The translations under genes and the position numbers were made by a program. The notes beneath the pieces were generated by a model. It searched no databases and had not been told where the DNA came from. It worked only from the letters and a program-made list of their open reading frames with translations. A stretch of DNA of 64,000 nucleotides from Nocardia sp. NBC_01329. Its GTDB lineage: Bacteria > Actinomycetota > Actinomycetes > Mycobacteriales > Mycobacteriaceae. Positions 18,837 to 27,392 of this stretch are shown one piece after another. Positions within the stretch are counted from its first letter, which is position 1; the number at the start of each line of letters is the position of its first letter. The DNA lies in contig NZ_CP108381.1 of assembly GCF_035956715.1 (NCBI RefSeq), positions 806,001 through 870,000 of the forward strand, written 5' to 3'.

Positions 18837-19793
18837 ATGGCAGAAGTACTTGTGCTCGTCGAGCACGCCGACGGTGCGGTCAAGAAGGTCAGCACCGAAC
18901 TGCTGAGCGCCGCCGCCGCTCTCGGTGAGCCGGCCGCCGTGGTGACCGGCCCGGCCGGTACGGGCGACAAATTGGCCGATGCGCTGGCCGCCGCCGGCGC
19001 CGCCAAGATCTATATCGCCGAATCCGATGATGTGGACGGCTACCTGGTCACCCCGAAGGTCGATATCCTGGCCGGCCTCGTCGAATCCGCCTCCCCGGCC
19101 GCCGTCCTGGTCGCCGCGACCGCGGAAGGCAAAGAGGTCTCCGGCCGGCTCGCCGCCCGTATCGGGTCGGGCCTGCTGGTCGACGTCATCGATGTGCAGG
19201 CCGACGGTACGGCTGTGCACAGCATCTTCGGTGGCGCGTTCACCGTCGATGCCAAGGCCACCGGCGATGTCCCGGTGATCTCGATCCGCCCGGGTTCGAT
19301 CGAGGCCAAGCCCTCGGCCGGTGCCGGTGAGAAGGTCACCGTCGAGGTCCCCGCGCAGGAAGAAGGCGTCGTCAAGGTCACCAGCCGCGAACCCGTCGTG
19401 GCCGGTGACCGTCCGGAACTCACCGAGGCGAACATTGTCGTATCGGGTGGCCGCGGTGTCGGTTCGGCCGACAACTTCTCCGTGGTCGAGGCGCTCGCCG
19501 ATTCGCTCGGCGCGGCCGTCGGTGCCTCCCGTGCCGCGGTCGACTCGGGGTACTACCCGGGCCAGTTCCAGGTGGGTCAGACCGGTAAGACGGTCTCCCC
19601 GCAGCTGTACGTCGCCCTGGGTATCTCCGGCGCCATCCAGCACCGGGCCGGTATGCAGACGTCCAAGACCATCATCGCGGTCAACAAGGACGAGGAAGCT
19701 CCGATTTTCGAGATCGCCGACTACGGCATCGTGGGCGACCTGTTCAATGTCGCCCCGCAGCTGACCGAAGAGGTCAAGAAGCACAAGGGCTGA
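18837..19793 (+). CDS. etfA: Electron transfer flavoprotein subunit alpha
   Basis: 318 residues. FAD-binding partner of EtfB. The C-terminal FAD domain shows [54 protein letters not shown] and [24 protein letters not shown], as expected. The ATG is preceded by AGGAGAAGAG. A strong hairpin follows 31 bases after the stop. Confidence 0.96.
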   Translation: MAEVLVLVEHADGAVKKVSTELLSAAAALGEPAAVVTGPAGTGDKLADALAAAGAAKIYIAESDDVDGYLVTPKVDILAGLVESASPAAVLVAATAEGKEVSGRLAARIGSGLLVDVIDVQADGTAVHSIFGGAFTVDAKATGDVPVISIRPGSIEAKPSAGAGEKVTVEVPAQEEGVVKVTSREPVVAGDRPELTEANIVVSGGRGVGSADNFSVVEALADSLGAAVGASRAAVDSGYYPGQFQVGQTGKTVSPQLYVALGISGAIQHRAGMQTSKTIIAVNKDEEAPIFEIADYGIVGDLFNVAPQLTEEVKKHKG

Positions 19794-19824
19794 CCATTCG
19801 CGGCTTGTTCCGCGGGCAGTCGTG

Positions 19825-19861
19825 GCTGTGCCCCGGCCGGGTCCTCCGGCCGGGGCACAGC
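19825..19861 (+). terminator. Terminator after etfA
   Basis: GCTGTGCCCCGGCCGG pairs perfectly (16 bp) with CCGGCCGGGGCACAGC around the loop GTCCT. It ends the etf operon and separates it from the toxin-antitoxin pair. Confidence 0.85.
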
Positions 19862-19896
19862 TGTGTTCGTCGTGCAGTCCGCTCGATCGCTCGCAT

Positions 19897-19928
19897 ATAA
19901 TATCGATCCTATATAGGATCGATATTAT
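19897..19928. promoter_or_regulatory. 32-bp perfect palindromic operator of the toxin-antitoxin pair
   Basis: Half-site ATAATATCGATCCTAT is followed by its exact reverse complement, so the whole 32 bp is a perfect palindrome. It overlaps a consensus -10 box (TATAAT, 19896-19901) and runs into the ATG of the toxin gene. This placement suits repression by the HigA-like antitoxin. Confidence 0.85.
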
Positions 19929-20298
19929 GCCGCTGTACGAGATCGAGGTGGAGCCCGAAGTGGCCGATTGGCTGCGGTCGCTGACGGATCGTGATTTCGG
20001 TCGCGTCGACACATACGTGGGCATGCTCGCCGAGCATGCGGAAACTCTGGGAGAACCGTGGTCTCGGAATCTCGGAGAGAAGGTCCGCGAGCTCCGTTTC
20101 CACTTGCATCCAAGGGAAATGCGAGTTACATACTGGCTCGCGCCGGCGCGCCGGGTCATTTTGTTGACAGTGTTCCGCAAAACGCGGATGCGAGAATCCG
20201 CCGAGATCGAGCGGGCAAAGCTTTTGCGTAAGGTTTGCGAAGCGGAACACGACCATGCCCGATCCAGTTTCGATAGAGAGGTGAACAGCGATGGCTGA
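19927..20298 (+). CDS. HigB/RelE-like toxin (phage-derived Gp49-like family)
   Basis: 123 residues. The pattern EVADWLRSLTDRDFGRVDTYVGML, then EPWSRNLGEKVRELRFH and RVTYWLAPARRVILLTVFRK, is typical of HigB-like ribosome-dependent mRNA interferases. The C-terminal RKTRMRE has the basic residues common in the family. The start codon is part of the palindromic operator. The toxin precedes and overlaps the antitoxin by 8 bases, the usual higBA order. Leaderless or near-leaderless transcription is likely, because the -10 box lies about 26 bases before the ATG. Confidence 0.85.
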   Translation: MPLYEIEVEPEVADWLRSLTDRDFGRVDTYVGMLAEHAETLGEPWSRNLGEKVRELRFHLHPREMRVTYWLAPARRVILLTVFRKTRMRESAEIERAKLLRKVCEAEHDHARSSFDREVNSDG

Positions 20299-20602
20299 GC
20301 ACGGGGCCATGGACGAGTTGCGGCGGGAGCGGGCAGCGCGTGCCGATTTCAATAGAGCGGAATACGAGGCCGGTCGCGAAGAGGCCCGGCTCGCAATAGA
20401 GTTCGCCACCACAATTCGAGAGCGCCGCTTGGAGCTCGGGCTCACCCAGACCGAGGTGGCCGAGCGTGCGGGATTGCACCAGCCGGATGTCTCGCGGCTC
20501 GAATCCGGGGGCGGGACCCCGACCATCGGTATGTTGGAGCGTTTGGCGTACGCACTGGAACTCCGGTTCGTCGCCAGATTCGAAAAGCCGGAGGCAGCCT
20601 GA
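20291..20602 (+). CDS. HigA-like antitoxin, XRE-family HTH
   Basis: 103 residues. The helix-turn-helix is at about residues 40-95: FATTIRERRLELGLTQTEVA, then HQPDVSRLESGGGTPTIGMLERLAYAL. The N-terminal 35 residues are charged and would contact the toxin. It is expected to neutralise the upstream toxin and repress the operon through the 32-bp palindrome. Confidence 0.88.
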   Translation: MAEHGAMDELRRERAARADFNRAEYEAGREEARLAIEFATTIRERRLELGLTQTEVAERAGLHQPDVSRLESGGGTPTIGMLERLAYALELRFVARFEKPEAA

Positions 20603-20632
20603 AGGTGCGCACAACGCCCGGGCTCGCGTTGT

Positions 20633-20675
20633 GAGAACACAGCCGTGCTCCGGCCGGGGGTACAGCTGTGTTCTC
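20633..20675. terminator. Bidirectional terminator
   Basis: GAGAACACAGC pairs perfectly with GCTGTGTTCTC across a GC-rich loop. It lies between the antitoxin gene and the convergent hydrolase gene and overlaps the hydrolase stop codon, so it can end transcription from both sides. Confidence 0.7.
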
Positions 20676-21468
20676 AGAGTCCGACGGTCTCGTCGAGGAA
20701 TCCCCGTACCGCGGGCGCCAGCGCCGCGGTCAGGTCGTCGATGGTGTCGACCTGCTCGGTGAGGACGCCGGTGTGGAGACGCCCGTTCGGCAGGATCGCG
20801 GCGATCTCCTCGGCGAACCGTGCGGGGTGACGGTGGTCGATTCCGGGGATCACCAGGGTCGGTACCGTCAGCGCCGCGAGGTCGGCGGGCGTGCGGAATG
20901 CGCGATCACGGCCGATGGCGGCCGCGGCCGCGATACTGGCCGGGTCGCTGCGTCCGATCGCGTCCCGGACCAATGTCCCGATCGCCGGTGCGAGCTCCGG
21001 CAGGACCGGCGCCCAGGCCGCCTCTATTCCGTGGGTGCGTACGGTCTCGGCGAAGGCGTCCAGGAAGGCGGTCTCGGCTTGTTTGGCCGCGTCGTCCTCG
21101 ATGTCCTCCAAGCTGATGAGGATCGCGGCGTCGAAGCGATCCGGGTACGCGATCGCCGCCCGGGCGGTGATGGTCGATCCGATTCCCATCCCGGCCAGCA
21201 CCACCCGTTCCGCGCCGAGATGATCCAGCAGTGCCGTCACGTCCTCGACATAACGGGACCAGGTGTGGGCGGCCGGGTCCGGGCACCGCGACTGTCCGTA
21301 CCCGCGAATATCCGGGAGCACTGTGCGGTAGGAATCGGCCAGCCGATCCGCGAGCGGGAGCAGACTGCGATGGTCCGGCCCGCCGCCGTGCAGGAGCACC
21401 ATCGTCGGTCCGTCGCCTCGGGCTTCCGCGCGCAGCGGATGGCCGTCGTGGCCCAGATAGGTGAACAT
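20674..21468 (-). CDS. Alpha/beta hydrolase
   Basis: 264 residues. LLHGGGPDHRSLLPL holds the oxyanion-hole HGG, DIRGYGQS is typical, and the nucleophile-elbow position reads VVLAGMGIGSTITA with Gly-Met-Gly in place of G-x-S-x-G. The usual catalytic Ser is thus missing at the elbow, though Ser follows three residues on. PGIDHRHPARFAEEIA supplies a Asp/His region. Hydrolase activity is therefore uncertain. The ATG has GGAGG 5 bases upstream. It follows the MFS gene in a leftward pair. Confidence 0.82.
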   Translation of the reverse strand: MFTYLGHDGHPLRAEARGDGPTMVLLHGGGPDHRSLLPLADRLADSYRTVLPDIRGYGQSRCPDPAAHTWSRYVEDVTALLDHLGAERVVLAGMGIGSTITARAAIAYPDRFDAAILISLEDIEDDAAKQAETAFLDAFAETVRTHGIEAAWAPVLPELAPAIGTLVRDAIGRSDPASIAAAAAIGRDRAFRTPADLAALTVPTLVIPGIDHRHPARFAEEIAAILPNGRLHTGVLTEQVDTIDDLTAALAPAVRGFLDETVGL

Positions 21469-21524
21469 GAGAACCTCCGAATGATCTGTGCTCCGATGCG
21501 GCCGTGCGGCCGACGGTTGTCCGG

Positions 21525-22706
21525 TCAGCGGTCGGTGCTGTCGGGAGGGGGCAACAGGAAGGCGAGCGCCGCGGCCACTGCCGGGACGAAGCACAGTGCG
21601 GTCAGTGCGGCCTGCGGTCCGTGGTGATCGGCGAGCCGACCCAGAAGTGGCATGAACAGGCCGCCCGCGCTCACCGCGATTCCGAGGGTGACACCCGCGG
21701 CGGTGCCGGGGCGGGCCGGGAGGTAATCCTGCCCCAGTTTCACCAGAACCGCGAAGGGCATATTGGCGGCCACACCGGCCAGAGTCACCAGTATCAGGGC
21801 GAGGCGCGGGTCCTCGACCAGCCGTAATCCGATCAATGCCGGAATCGCGACGAGACTGCCGAGCCGTACGGTGGACCGCATACCGATCCGGTCCGCGATG
21901 CGCCCACCGGCCAAGGTGCCCGCCACCCCACCGATCAGGAACGCGGTGAGCGCCACCCCGCCCATGACGTGGCCGGCCCCCAAATACCCGATCCAGTAGA
22001 GCGCGATGAAAGTGTTCATTCCGAGAAACAGGATCGAGCGGATGACCGAGACCACTGTGAGCAGGAGGAACGGGCCCCACCGATCGCGACCGGTGGTGAG
22101 ACCGGTCGGCGTGCCGTGATCGGTGTGCCGCGACTGATGCCGCCACAGGACGAACGCCATGAGTACCGCGGGCGGGACGAAGAACGCAGTGGCGCCGACA
22201 CCCCACGACGAGAGCAGGGGGGTGGCCAGGGCGGGTGCGAGAAAGAAGCCGACGCTCCCGCCCGCCGCGAAGTAACTCATGGCGACGGTGCTGTCCGCGG
22301 CGGCGAGGCGGGCATCGCGGCCGGCGGCGGGATGGAAGGCGGCGATACCGATTCCGGAGATCAGGATCAGCAGCCACACCATCGGGTAGGCGGGTGCCAG
22401 GCCCGCGAGTCCGGCCCCGGCGCCGGCCACCAGCAGCCCGGCCGGGGCCAGCCACAGCAGCCGGCGGCGGTCGACGAGGACTCCGAGCAGCGGCTGGGGC
22501 AGCGAACTGCCCAGTGCGGCCGCCAGGGCGAGACCGGACGCCGCGACATAGCTGTAGCCGCGTTCGAGGACGAAGAAAGGGATGCTCGCGGGCACCAGGC
22601 CCTGATAGAAATCGTCCACCGCGTGCGCGAACACCCAGTGCCGCATGCGGTTCCACATCGTGCCCGGGTCGGTGGCGGCGGCGGGGGTCGTTGTCGGGGT
22701 GTCCAC
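21525..22706 (-). CDS. MFS transporter, fosmidomycin-resistance (Fsr) type
   Basis: 393 residues with about 12 hydrophobic segments. The N-terminal pattern HAVDDFYQGLVPASIPFFV and the GIGIAAFHPAAGRDAR stretch after helix 4 are marks of the Fsr-like drug exporters; GRIADRIGMRSTVRLG is the conserved loop between helices 8 and 9. The natural substrate is unknown. It is divergent from an AraC-type regulator with an 80-bp shared promoter region and is followed by the hydrolase gene. Confidence 0.87.
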   Translation of the reverse strand: MDTPTTTPAAATDPGTMWNRMRHWVFAHAVDDFYQGLVPASIPFFVLERGYSYVAASGLALAAALGSSLPQPLLGVLVDRRRLLWLAPAGLLVAGAGAGLAGLAPAYPMVWLLILISGIGIAAFHPAAGRDARLAAADSTVAMSYFAAGGSVGFFLAPALATPLLSSWGVGATAFFVPPAVLMAFVLWRHQSRHTDHGTPTGLTTGRDRWGPFLLLTVVSVIRSILFLGMNTFIALYWIGYLGAGHVMGGVALTAFLIGGVAGTLAGGRIADRIGMRSTVRLGSLVAIPALIGLRLVEDPRLALILVTLAGVAANMPFAVLVKLGQDYLPARPGTAAGVTLGIAVSAGGLFMPLLGRLADHHGPQAALTALCFVPAVAAALAFLLPPPDSTDR

Positions 22707-22785
22707 GGACGGAACCTCCTGGTCGTCGTTCGACGATCAGCGTATGAATTCCCGGCGGTCACTTCTTCCGATAATATGCCGAGAT

Positions 22786-23634
22786 ATGTCGATAACCAGC
22801 CATACGATTCCCACTCCTACCCGGGTGCGGGATCTGCAGGGCGGATCACATATCGATACCCACCGCCATCCCGACCATCAGCTGATCTACTGCAGCGGCG
22901 GGGCCGCGGAGGTCCGCACCGACGACGGGACCTGGATCGCGCCCCCGGATCGGGCCATCTGGATTCCGGCGGGCCACCGGCACGAACATCATTTCTTCGG
23001 CCCGACCCGATTCCACTGCATCGCGTTTCCACTCGAAGAGCGCGGTGATCGCGCGGCGCCGGCGGTTCTCGCGACCTCCGCGCTGGTCCGTGAACTGATC
23101 ATCACCTGCTCCGCGCCGGATGATCTGCCCGCGGGGGAGCTCGGTCGATTGCGGCAGGTCCTGCTCGATCAGCTGGACCGGATGCCGCGCGAGCACCTGC
23201 CGCTGCCCGTCGCGCGCGACGAACGTCTCCGCGACGTGTGCGCGCTCGTCGAGCGGGATCTGGAGACCACCTGGACGCTGGCCGCACTCGGCCGGCGGGT
23301 GGGTGCCGGGGAACGGACTCTCACCCGATTGTTCCGCACCGAGTTCGCCATGACCTACCCGCAGTGGCGCACCCATCTCCGCCTGCACCGAGCGGTGCGC
23401 ATGCTGGCCGAGGGGTATTCCGTGACCGCGGTCGCCGGTCGCTGTGGCTGGGCCTCACCCAGCGCCTTCATCGATGTCTACCGGCATGCCCTCGGGCACA
23501 CCCCTGGTAGCTCACGGCGCGGGCGGATTCCGGAGTCGTGGGCCGGCGGCGAGGTGATGGTGTCGGATCGCGGGGATGCTTCCGTTCCTGATCGTGGAAA
23601 CGTGCGTGCTTCTTATTCGGTCTATTCCAAATAG
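22786..23634 (+). CDS. AraC-family transcriptional regulator
   Basis: 282 residues. The N-terminal cupin has HRHPDHQLIYCSGG and WIPAGHRHEHHFFGPTRFHCI. The C-terminal AraC HTH has WTLAALGRRVGAGERTLTRL-FRTEFAMTYPQWRTHLRLHRA and VAGRCGWASPSAFIDVYRHALGHTPG. It probably regulates the divergent MFS-hydrolase pair. TAATAT at 22772-22777 lies 8 bases before the ATG, so the mRNA may be leaderless. The last 30 residues are unrelated to the domain and Ser-rich. Confidence 0.9.
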   Translation: MSITSHTIPTPTRVRDLQGGSHIDTHRHPDHQLIYCSGGAAEVRTDDGTWIAPPDRAIWIPAGHRHEHHFFGPTRFHCIAFPLEERGDRAAPAVLATSALVRELIITCSAPDDLPAGELGRLRQVLLDQLDRMPREHLPLPVARDERLRDVCALVERDLETTWTLAALGRRVGAGERTLTRLFRTEFAMTYPQWRTHLRLHRAVRMLAEGYSVTAVAGRCGWASPSAFIDVYRHALGHTPGSSRRGRIPESWAGGEVMVSDRGDASVPDRGNVRASYSVYSK

Positions 23635-23702
23635 ATTGCCGCAGAGCTGTTTCCGATTCATGATCGATTGCGGAAGCGGATGTCATCGGCGCGAGAATTG
23701 GC

Positions 23703-23708
23703 TATGCT
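23703..23708 (+). promoter_or_regulatory. -10 box TATGCT
   Basis: TATGCT lies about 48 bases before the GTG of the next gene, with TTGCGG about 30 bases further upstream as a weak -35. It supports transcription of the hypothetical gene at 23756. Confidence 0.45.
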
Positions 23709-23755
23709 GTGCGCGCCGACAGCCGGTGGTATTCGTCGGCGAGAAATGGGGAGCT

Positions 23756-24316
23756 GTGCACGGCCGCAGGGGGTTCGGCCCATTGCCGGACAGTCGAATC
23801 GTATCGACGGTGTTCGCCCGGGTAGCCGGATCCGGTGCCGCGGGAGGTGAATTCGACTGTCCGCTACTGGTGTCCGTGGCGGGCCTGGTGGACGCGCATC
23901 GACGCTTGGCTGCGGCCCGTCCGAGCTGGGAAGATGTGGTGGTGACCTGGTCGCCTGATGAGCTCGGCTCGGATCGGCCGGAATTGGATCCGGCCGAGGA
24001 TCCGTTCATCGAGATCTGGGAAGACGTCCAACGGCATATTCTCGCCATAGATCTGGAAGCCCATCGCGTACTCGGCGAACCCGATATCGGTGCGATGGAA
24101 CATTACGAGGGGCTGGGCGCGGTTTTCGGTCGTATGGCACATCTGTACACGATTTCCTTCGACCGGTTCGTATTGGACGGGCCACAGGCTCCGAATCGCC
24201 GCCAATTGGCCCGCGCCTACATATCCTACGAGGCCCTCGCGCGTGAACTCGTCTGCGGGAAGAGGCGGCTGCCCCCGTTGTCCGGCCGCCCGCGCGCCGA
24301 CGATATCGGGGGGTGA
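23756..24316 (+). CDS. Hypothetical protein, 186 aa
   Basis: Family not recognised. The start is GTG at 23756, preceded by GGGGAG. The protein is acidic, soluble and mostly helical in appearance, with PAEDPFIEIWEDVQRHILAI and RRQLARAYISYEALARELVCGKRRLPPL. No membrane segments or cofactor motifs are visible. It sits downstream of the AraC gene in a separate transcription unit. Confidence 0.6.
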   Translation: MHGRRGFGPLPDSRIVSTVFARVAGSGAAGGEFDCPLLVSVAGLVDAHRRLAAARPSWEDVVVTWSPDELGSDRPELDPAEDPFIEIWEDVQRHILAIDLEAHRVLGEPDIGAMEHYEGLGAVFGRMAHLYTISFDRFVLDGPQAPNRRQLARAYISYEALARELVCGKRRLPPLSGRPRADDIGG

Positions 24317-24460
24317 CCGTTCGATCGAACGGGGCCTCCGGCAGCCCCGGCGGACTGGGACCTGGTCCGGCGGATACGCGGATGGTCCGCGAGCTCGCCG
24401 AAATGGCCGTTCGGTGCTCCCGCTCGTGGGGTGTGATCTGCTCGAAACAGGGGAGGCGGG

Positions 24461-24784
24461 ATGATGCGTCCGGAAGAGTCGGCGCGGCCCGAATGGCGCA
24501 GTACCGGCAATCCGCGATTCCCGTTGGCCGCCGAGGTGGACGGGCACTGGTGGGTGTTGCGCGCCAACCCTTTTCCCGATCACTGTCTGTGGACACTGTT
24601 CATCGATGGGGTCGCTCGCTACGACATCGAGCGGGTGCCGGCCGGTTGGGGCCGGCTCGCGCCGTGGTCGGCACCGGGGCTGGATCCGGCTGTCGCGGAA
24701 TCGGCTCTCGCTCCGATTCGGCATCTGGGGGTCTACGGCAGTGAGGTCGGCCGGCCCTGCGACGATCCGTTCTGCTGCGGTTGA
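24461..24784 (+). CDS. Hypothetical protein, 107 aa
   Basis: Start ATG (two in tandem, 24461 and 24464) with a strong GGGGAGG upstream. The fold is unrecognised but composition is protein-like, with WVLRANPFPDHCLWTLFIDG and a Cys-rich end (PCDDPFCCG). It lies 145 bp after the preceding hypothetical gene on the same strand and converges with the LysR gene. Confidence 0.65.
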   Translation: MMRPEESARPEWRSTGNPRFPLAAEVDGHWWVLRANPFPDHCLWTLFIDGVARYDIERVPAGWGRLAPWSAPGLDPAVAESALAPIRHLGVYGSEVGRPCDDPFCCG

Positions 24785-24821
24785 CGCCGAGACCGGCGAG
24801 TAGCGCCGCTGGACATCACGG

Positions 24822-25691
24822 TCAGGCGCAGTGCAGCCCTTCGAGGAGCGAGTCGAGGATGGGGGTGCGTCTGGTGTCGGCCCGCAGGACGGCGGAGACC
24901 GGGATACGGAGGCGGTGGTCGACCAGCGGAAGCGCCGCGATGCCTTCGGTGGAGCTGTTGGCGTAGAGGACTGTCCAGGCGTCGGGGTGGTTGATCAACT
25001 CCATGGTCGCGGTGTGGTCCGGTGGAATGGGCGGGCCGAAGGTGGGGCCGGTGGGGAGGTCGGCGAACGCGGTCCGGATGACGTTGTGTAGGAGGAACTG
25101 CTCGGACTCCGGCGGCAGGAGTAGCGGGTATGCGCTGAGCTCGGCGAGGGTCACATCGGTGCGACCGGCCAGCGGATGCGTGGGGGCGGTGGCGAGGGTG
25201 AGGTCTTCCACCCATAGCTGCTCGACCATCAGGCCGGCCTGCTGCACGCTGCCGCGGATCAACGCCAGATCGCAATCGCCGTCCGCGACGGCGGCGACGC
25301 GCTGGCGGAAGGGTTTGATGACGAATTCGATCTCCGCGCCCGGATGCTGGTCGCGGGCACCGGCGATGGCCGACAGCGATCGGGTGGCGAACGACATATT
25401 CGCGGCGAGCCGGATCCGGGGACCGGTGGTGCGGATCGAGGCGCGGATGGCCGATTCCAGACCTAGCATCTGCTTGGCCAGCGGTAGTAATCTTGTGCTC
25501 GCGTCGGTGGGGACGACCGATCGGGTCGAACGCTCGAAGAGTTGCACGCCCAGGTCGTGCTCGAGCCGGGCGATCTGATGGCTGATCGCCGACTGTGAGA
25601 TGAAGCACCGGACGGCCGCGCGGCTGAAGCTGAGCTCCTCGCACACTGCGACGTAGTACGTGAGCTGGCGTAGTTCCACCGCGATCTCCAT
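24822..25691 (-). CDS. LysR-family transcriptional regulator
   Basis: 289 residues. N-terminal winged HTH: LRQLTYYVAVCEELSFSRAA, then ISQSAISHQIARLEHDLGVQLFERS. The effector domain has LALIRGSVQQAGLMVEQLW and HPLAGRTDVTLAELSAYPLLL. It is divergent from the NADH dehydrogenase gene with about 100 bp between them and probably controls it; an ATAA-N12-TTAT inverted repeat lies in this gap. Confidence 0.92.
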   Translation of the reverse strand: MEIAVELRQLTYYVAVCEELSFSRAAVRCFISQSAISHQIARLEHDLGVQLFERSTRSVVPTDASTRLLPLAKQMLGLESAIRASIRTTGPRIRLAANMSFATRSLSAIAGARDQHPGAEIEFVIKPFRQRVAAVADGDCDLALIRGSVQQAGLMVEQLWVEDLTLATAPTHPLAGRTDVTLAELSAYPLLLPPESEQFLLHNVIRTAFADLPTGPTFGPPIPPDHTATMELINHPDAWTVLYANSSTEGIAALPLVDHRLRIPVSAVLRADTRRTPILDSLLEGLHCA

Positions 25692-25706
25692 TCATGATCA
25701 GATCAG

Positions 25707-25726
25707 ATAAGAGTCATCTCAATTAT
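25707..25726. promoter_or_regulatory. Possible LysR box
   Basis: ATAA-N12-TTAT in the divergent LysR / NADH dehydrogenase region, of the general T-N-A dyad type LysR proteins bind. Short, so only suggestive. Confidence 0.3.
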
Positions 25727-25790
25727 GCGCCCTGAACCCTGAAATATCTCCCTTACGGATGACGGTTCCTAATGAGTGAAGGAGGCTGTC

Positions 25791-27095
25791 ATGCACAAGG
25801 TCAGTGAAATCGGCGCCGGTGTGGAATACGCGGATGTCGTGATCATCGGTTCGGGGTTCGGCGGACTCGCCGCGGCCAAACAATTGGCCAAGGCGGGAGT
25901 GGATTATGTCCTGATCTCGAGCACGCCGGAACACCTGTTCCAGCCGCTGCTGTATCAGGTCGCCACCGGGGTGTTGGCGTCCGCCGAGATCGCACCCCCG
26001 ATCGCGAACATCCTGCGCCGGCACAAGGAGGCGGATGTCCGCCAGGGTGAGGTCACCGCGATCGAGCCCGACGCCGCCGTCCTGACCTACCGCACCGGTG
26101 CCGAGACCCGGCAGATCCGCTACGGATCGTTGATCGCGGCCACCGGCGCGAGCCAGTCGTATTTCGGACGCGACGACTTCGCCGACAAGACCTATTCGCT
26201 CAAAACCATCGACGACGCGAAGCTGCTGCGGGCCCAGATCGAGCGAGTCTTCCGCGAAGCGGGCAAGGCCGACGAGGAAACCCGCCGCCGGCTGCTCTCG
26301 TTCGTGGTCGTCGGCGCGGGGGCCACCGGTGTGGAGGTCGCGGGCCAGCTGAAAGAACTGGCCAAGCGGTACTACCACGAGGAAGTCTCGGTGACCCTGG
26401 TCGAGGGCGCCGGCGCTGTTCTACCGCCGTTCGGTGGCGGGCTATCGGAGTATGCGAAGAAAACGCTGACCCGCAGCGGAGTCGACGTCCTGCTCGGCAC
26501 CTTCGTCACCGATATCGAGGACGGGCAGGTCACGGTCAAGGACAAAGACGGCAGCCAGCGGCAGATCGAGGCCGAGACCATCGTATGGTCGGCGGGTGTG
26601 CAGGCCGGCGGTTTCGCGAAGCTGCTGGCCGCGGCCACCGGCTGTGAAACCGATCGCGCCGGGCGCCTGCTCATCAATCCCGATCTCACCGTGGGCGGCT
26701 ATGCCGATATCTACGCGATCGGCGATATGACCTCGCTCAACGGCTACCCCGGCCAGTCGCCCGTAGCGATGCAGGAGGGCCGGCACGCAGCCGACATCAT
26801 CAGCCGCGATACGCACCCGGGAACCCCGTTCGTGTACTGGGACAAGGGCAGCATGGCGGTGATCAGCCGGTTCAGCGCGGTGACCAAGCTGAACGACAAG
26901 GTCACCTTCCGCGGTGTGTTCGCTTGGTTCATCTGGCTGGCCGTGCACCTGTTCTACCTGGTGGGCTTCCGGAACCGGTTCGCCGCGGTCCTGTCGTGGC
27001 TGGTGGCCTTCATCGGCACCGGGCGGCCCGGGTTCCAGGAAGTGGACCGCCAGCATCTGGAACGGGTGCGCGAACCCGAACGATTCGTCGCCTGA
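25791..27095 (+). CDS. ndh: Type II NADH dehydrogenase (NDH-2)
   Basis: 434 residues. FAD site: VVIIGSGFGGLAAAKQLAKAG near the start. NADH site: FVVVGAGATGVEVAGQLKEL at about residue 170. IYAIGDMTSLNGYPGQSPVAMQEGRHAA gives the second FAD contact. The C-terminal hydrophobic stretch FAWFIWLAVHLFYLVGF anchors it to the membrane. It passes electrons from NADH to quinone without proton pumping. ATG 25791 is chosen for GGAGG 5 bases upstream; GTG 25776 overlaps that ribosome-binding site. Confidence 0.93.
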   Translation: MHKVSEIGAGVEYADVVIIGSGFGGLAAAKQLAKAGVDYVLISSTPEHLFQPLLYQVATGVLASAEIAPPIANILRRHKEADVRQGEVTAIEPDAAVLTYRTGAETRQIRYGSLIAATGASQSYFGRDDFADKTYSLKTIDDAKLLRAQIERVFREAGKADEETRRRLLSFVVVGAGATGVEVAGQLKELAKRYYHEEVSVTLVEGAGAVLPPFGGGLSEYAKKTLTRSGVDVLLGTFVTDIEDGQVTVKDKDGSQRQIEAETIVWSAGVQAGGFAKLLAAATGCETDRAGRLLINPDLTVGGYADIYAIGDMTSLNGYPGQSPVAMQEGRHAADIISRDTHPGTPFVYWDKGSMAVISRFSAVTKLNDKVTFRGVFAWFIWLAVHLFYLVGFRNRFAAVLSWLVAFIGTGRPGFQEVDRQHLERVREPERFVA

Positions 27096-27392
27096 CGGGT
27101 CCGGGTGGGCCGGCCCTATCGACAGAGTGGGCAGGTCCGCGGCGCAGGCAGAAGTCGGCGTAGCACGTGGGCGGGCCCGGTCGAGCGGGGTCCGCCCACG
27201 GCGTATGCCCGGGCGGCGGCGAATGCCAGGTTGCGGCCGGCCCGATTCCGGTGCCGTTTCCGGTGTTTCCGCGAACGCGCGGAGGCCGCCCGGTGAACGT
27301 CTGGTGTGACCTACGTCTCGTTAACCGAACCGGCATGCCCGCGACACGCCACGGACGCCCCGGCGCAGTGTCGGACTGGCCTGCTTGGCGTT
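27096..27392. other. Gap without supported gene
   Basis: GC-rich spacer of about 300 bp between ndh and the GNAT gene. Reading frames across it have Arg/Pro-rich compositions typical of antisense or off-frame reading. I see no RNA gene or repeat. Confidence 0.5.

Noticed and set aside
20674..22656. A single 660-residue minus-strand protein covering hydrolase and upstream sequence
   Set aside because: Only the last 264 residues are protein-like; the rest is off-frame reading of the MFS gene.
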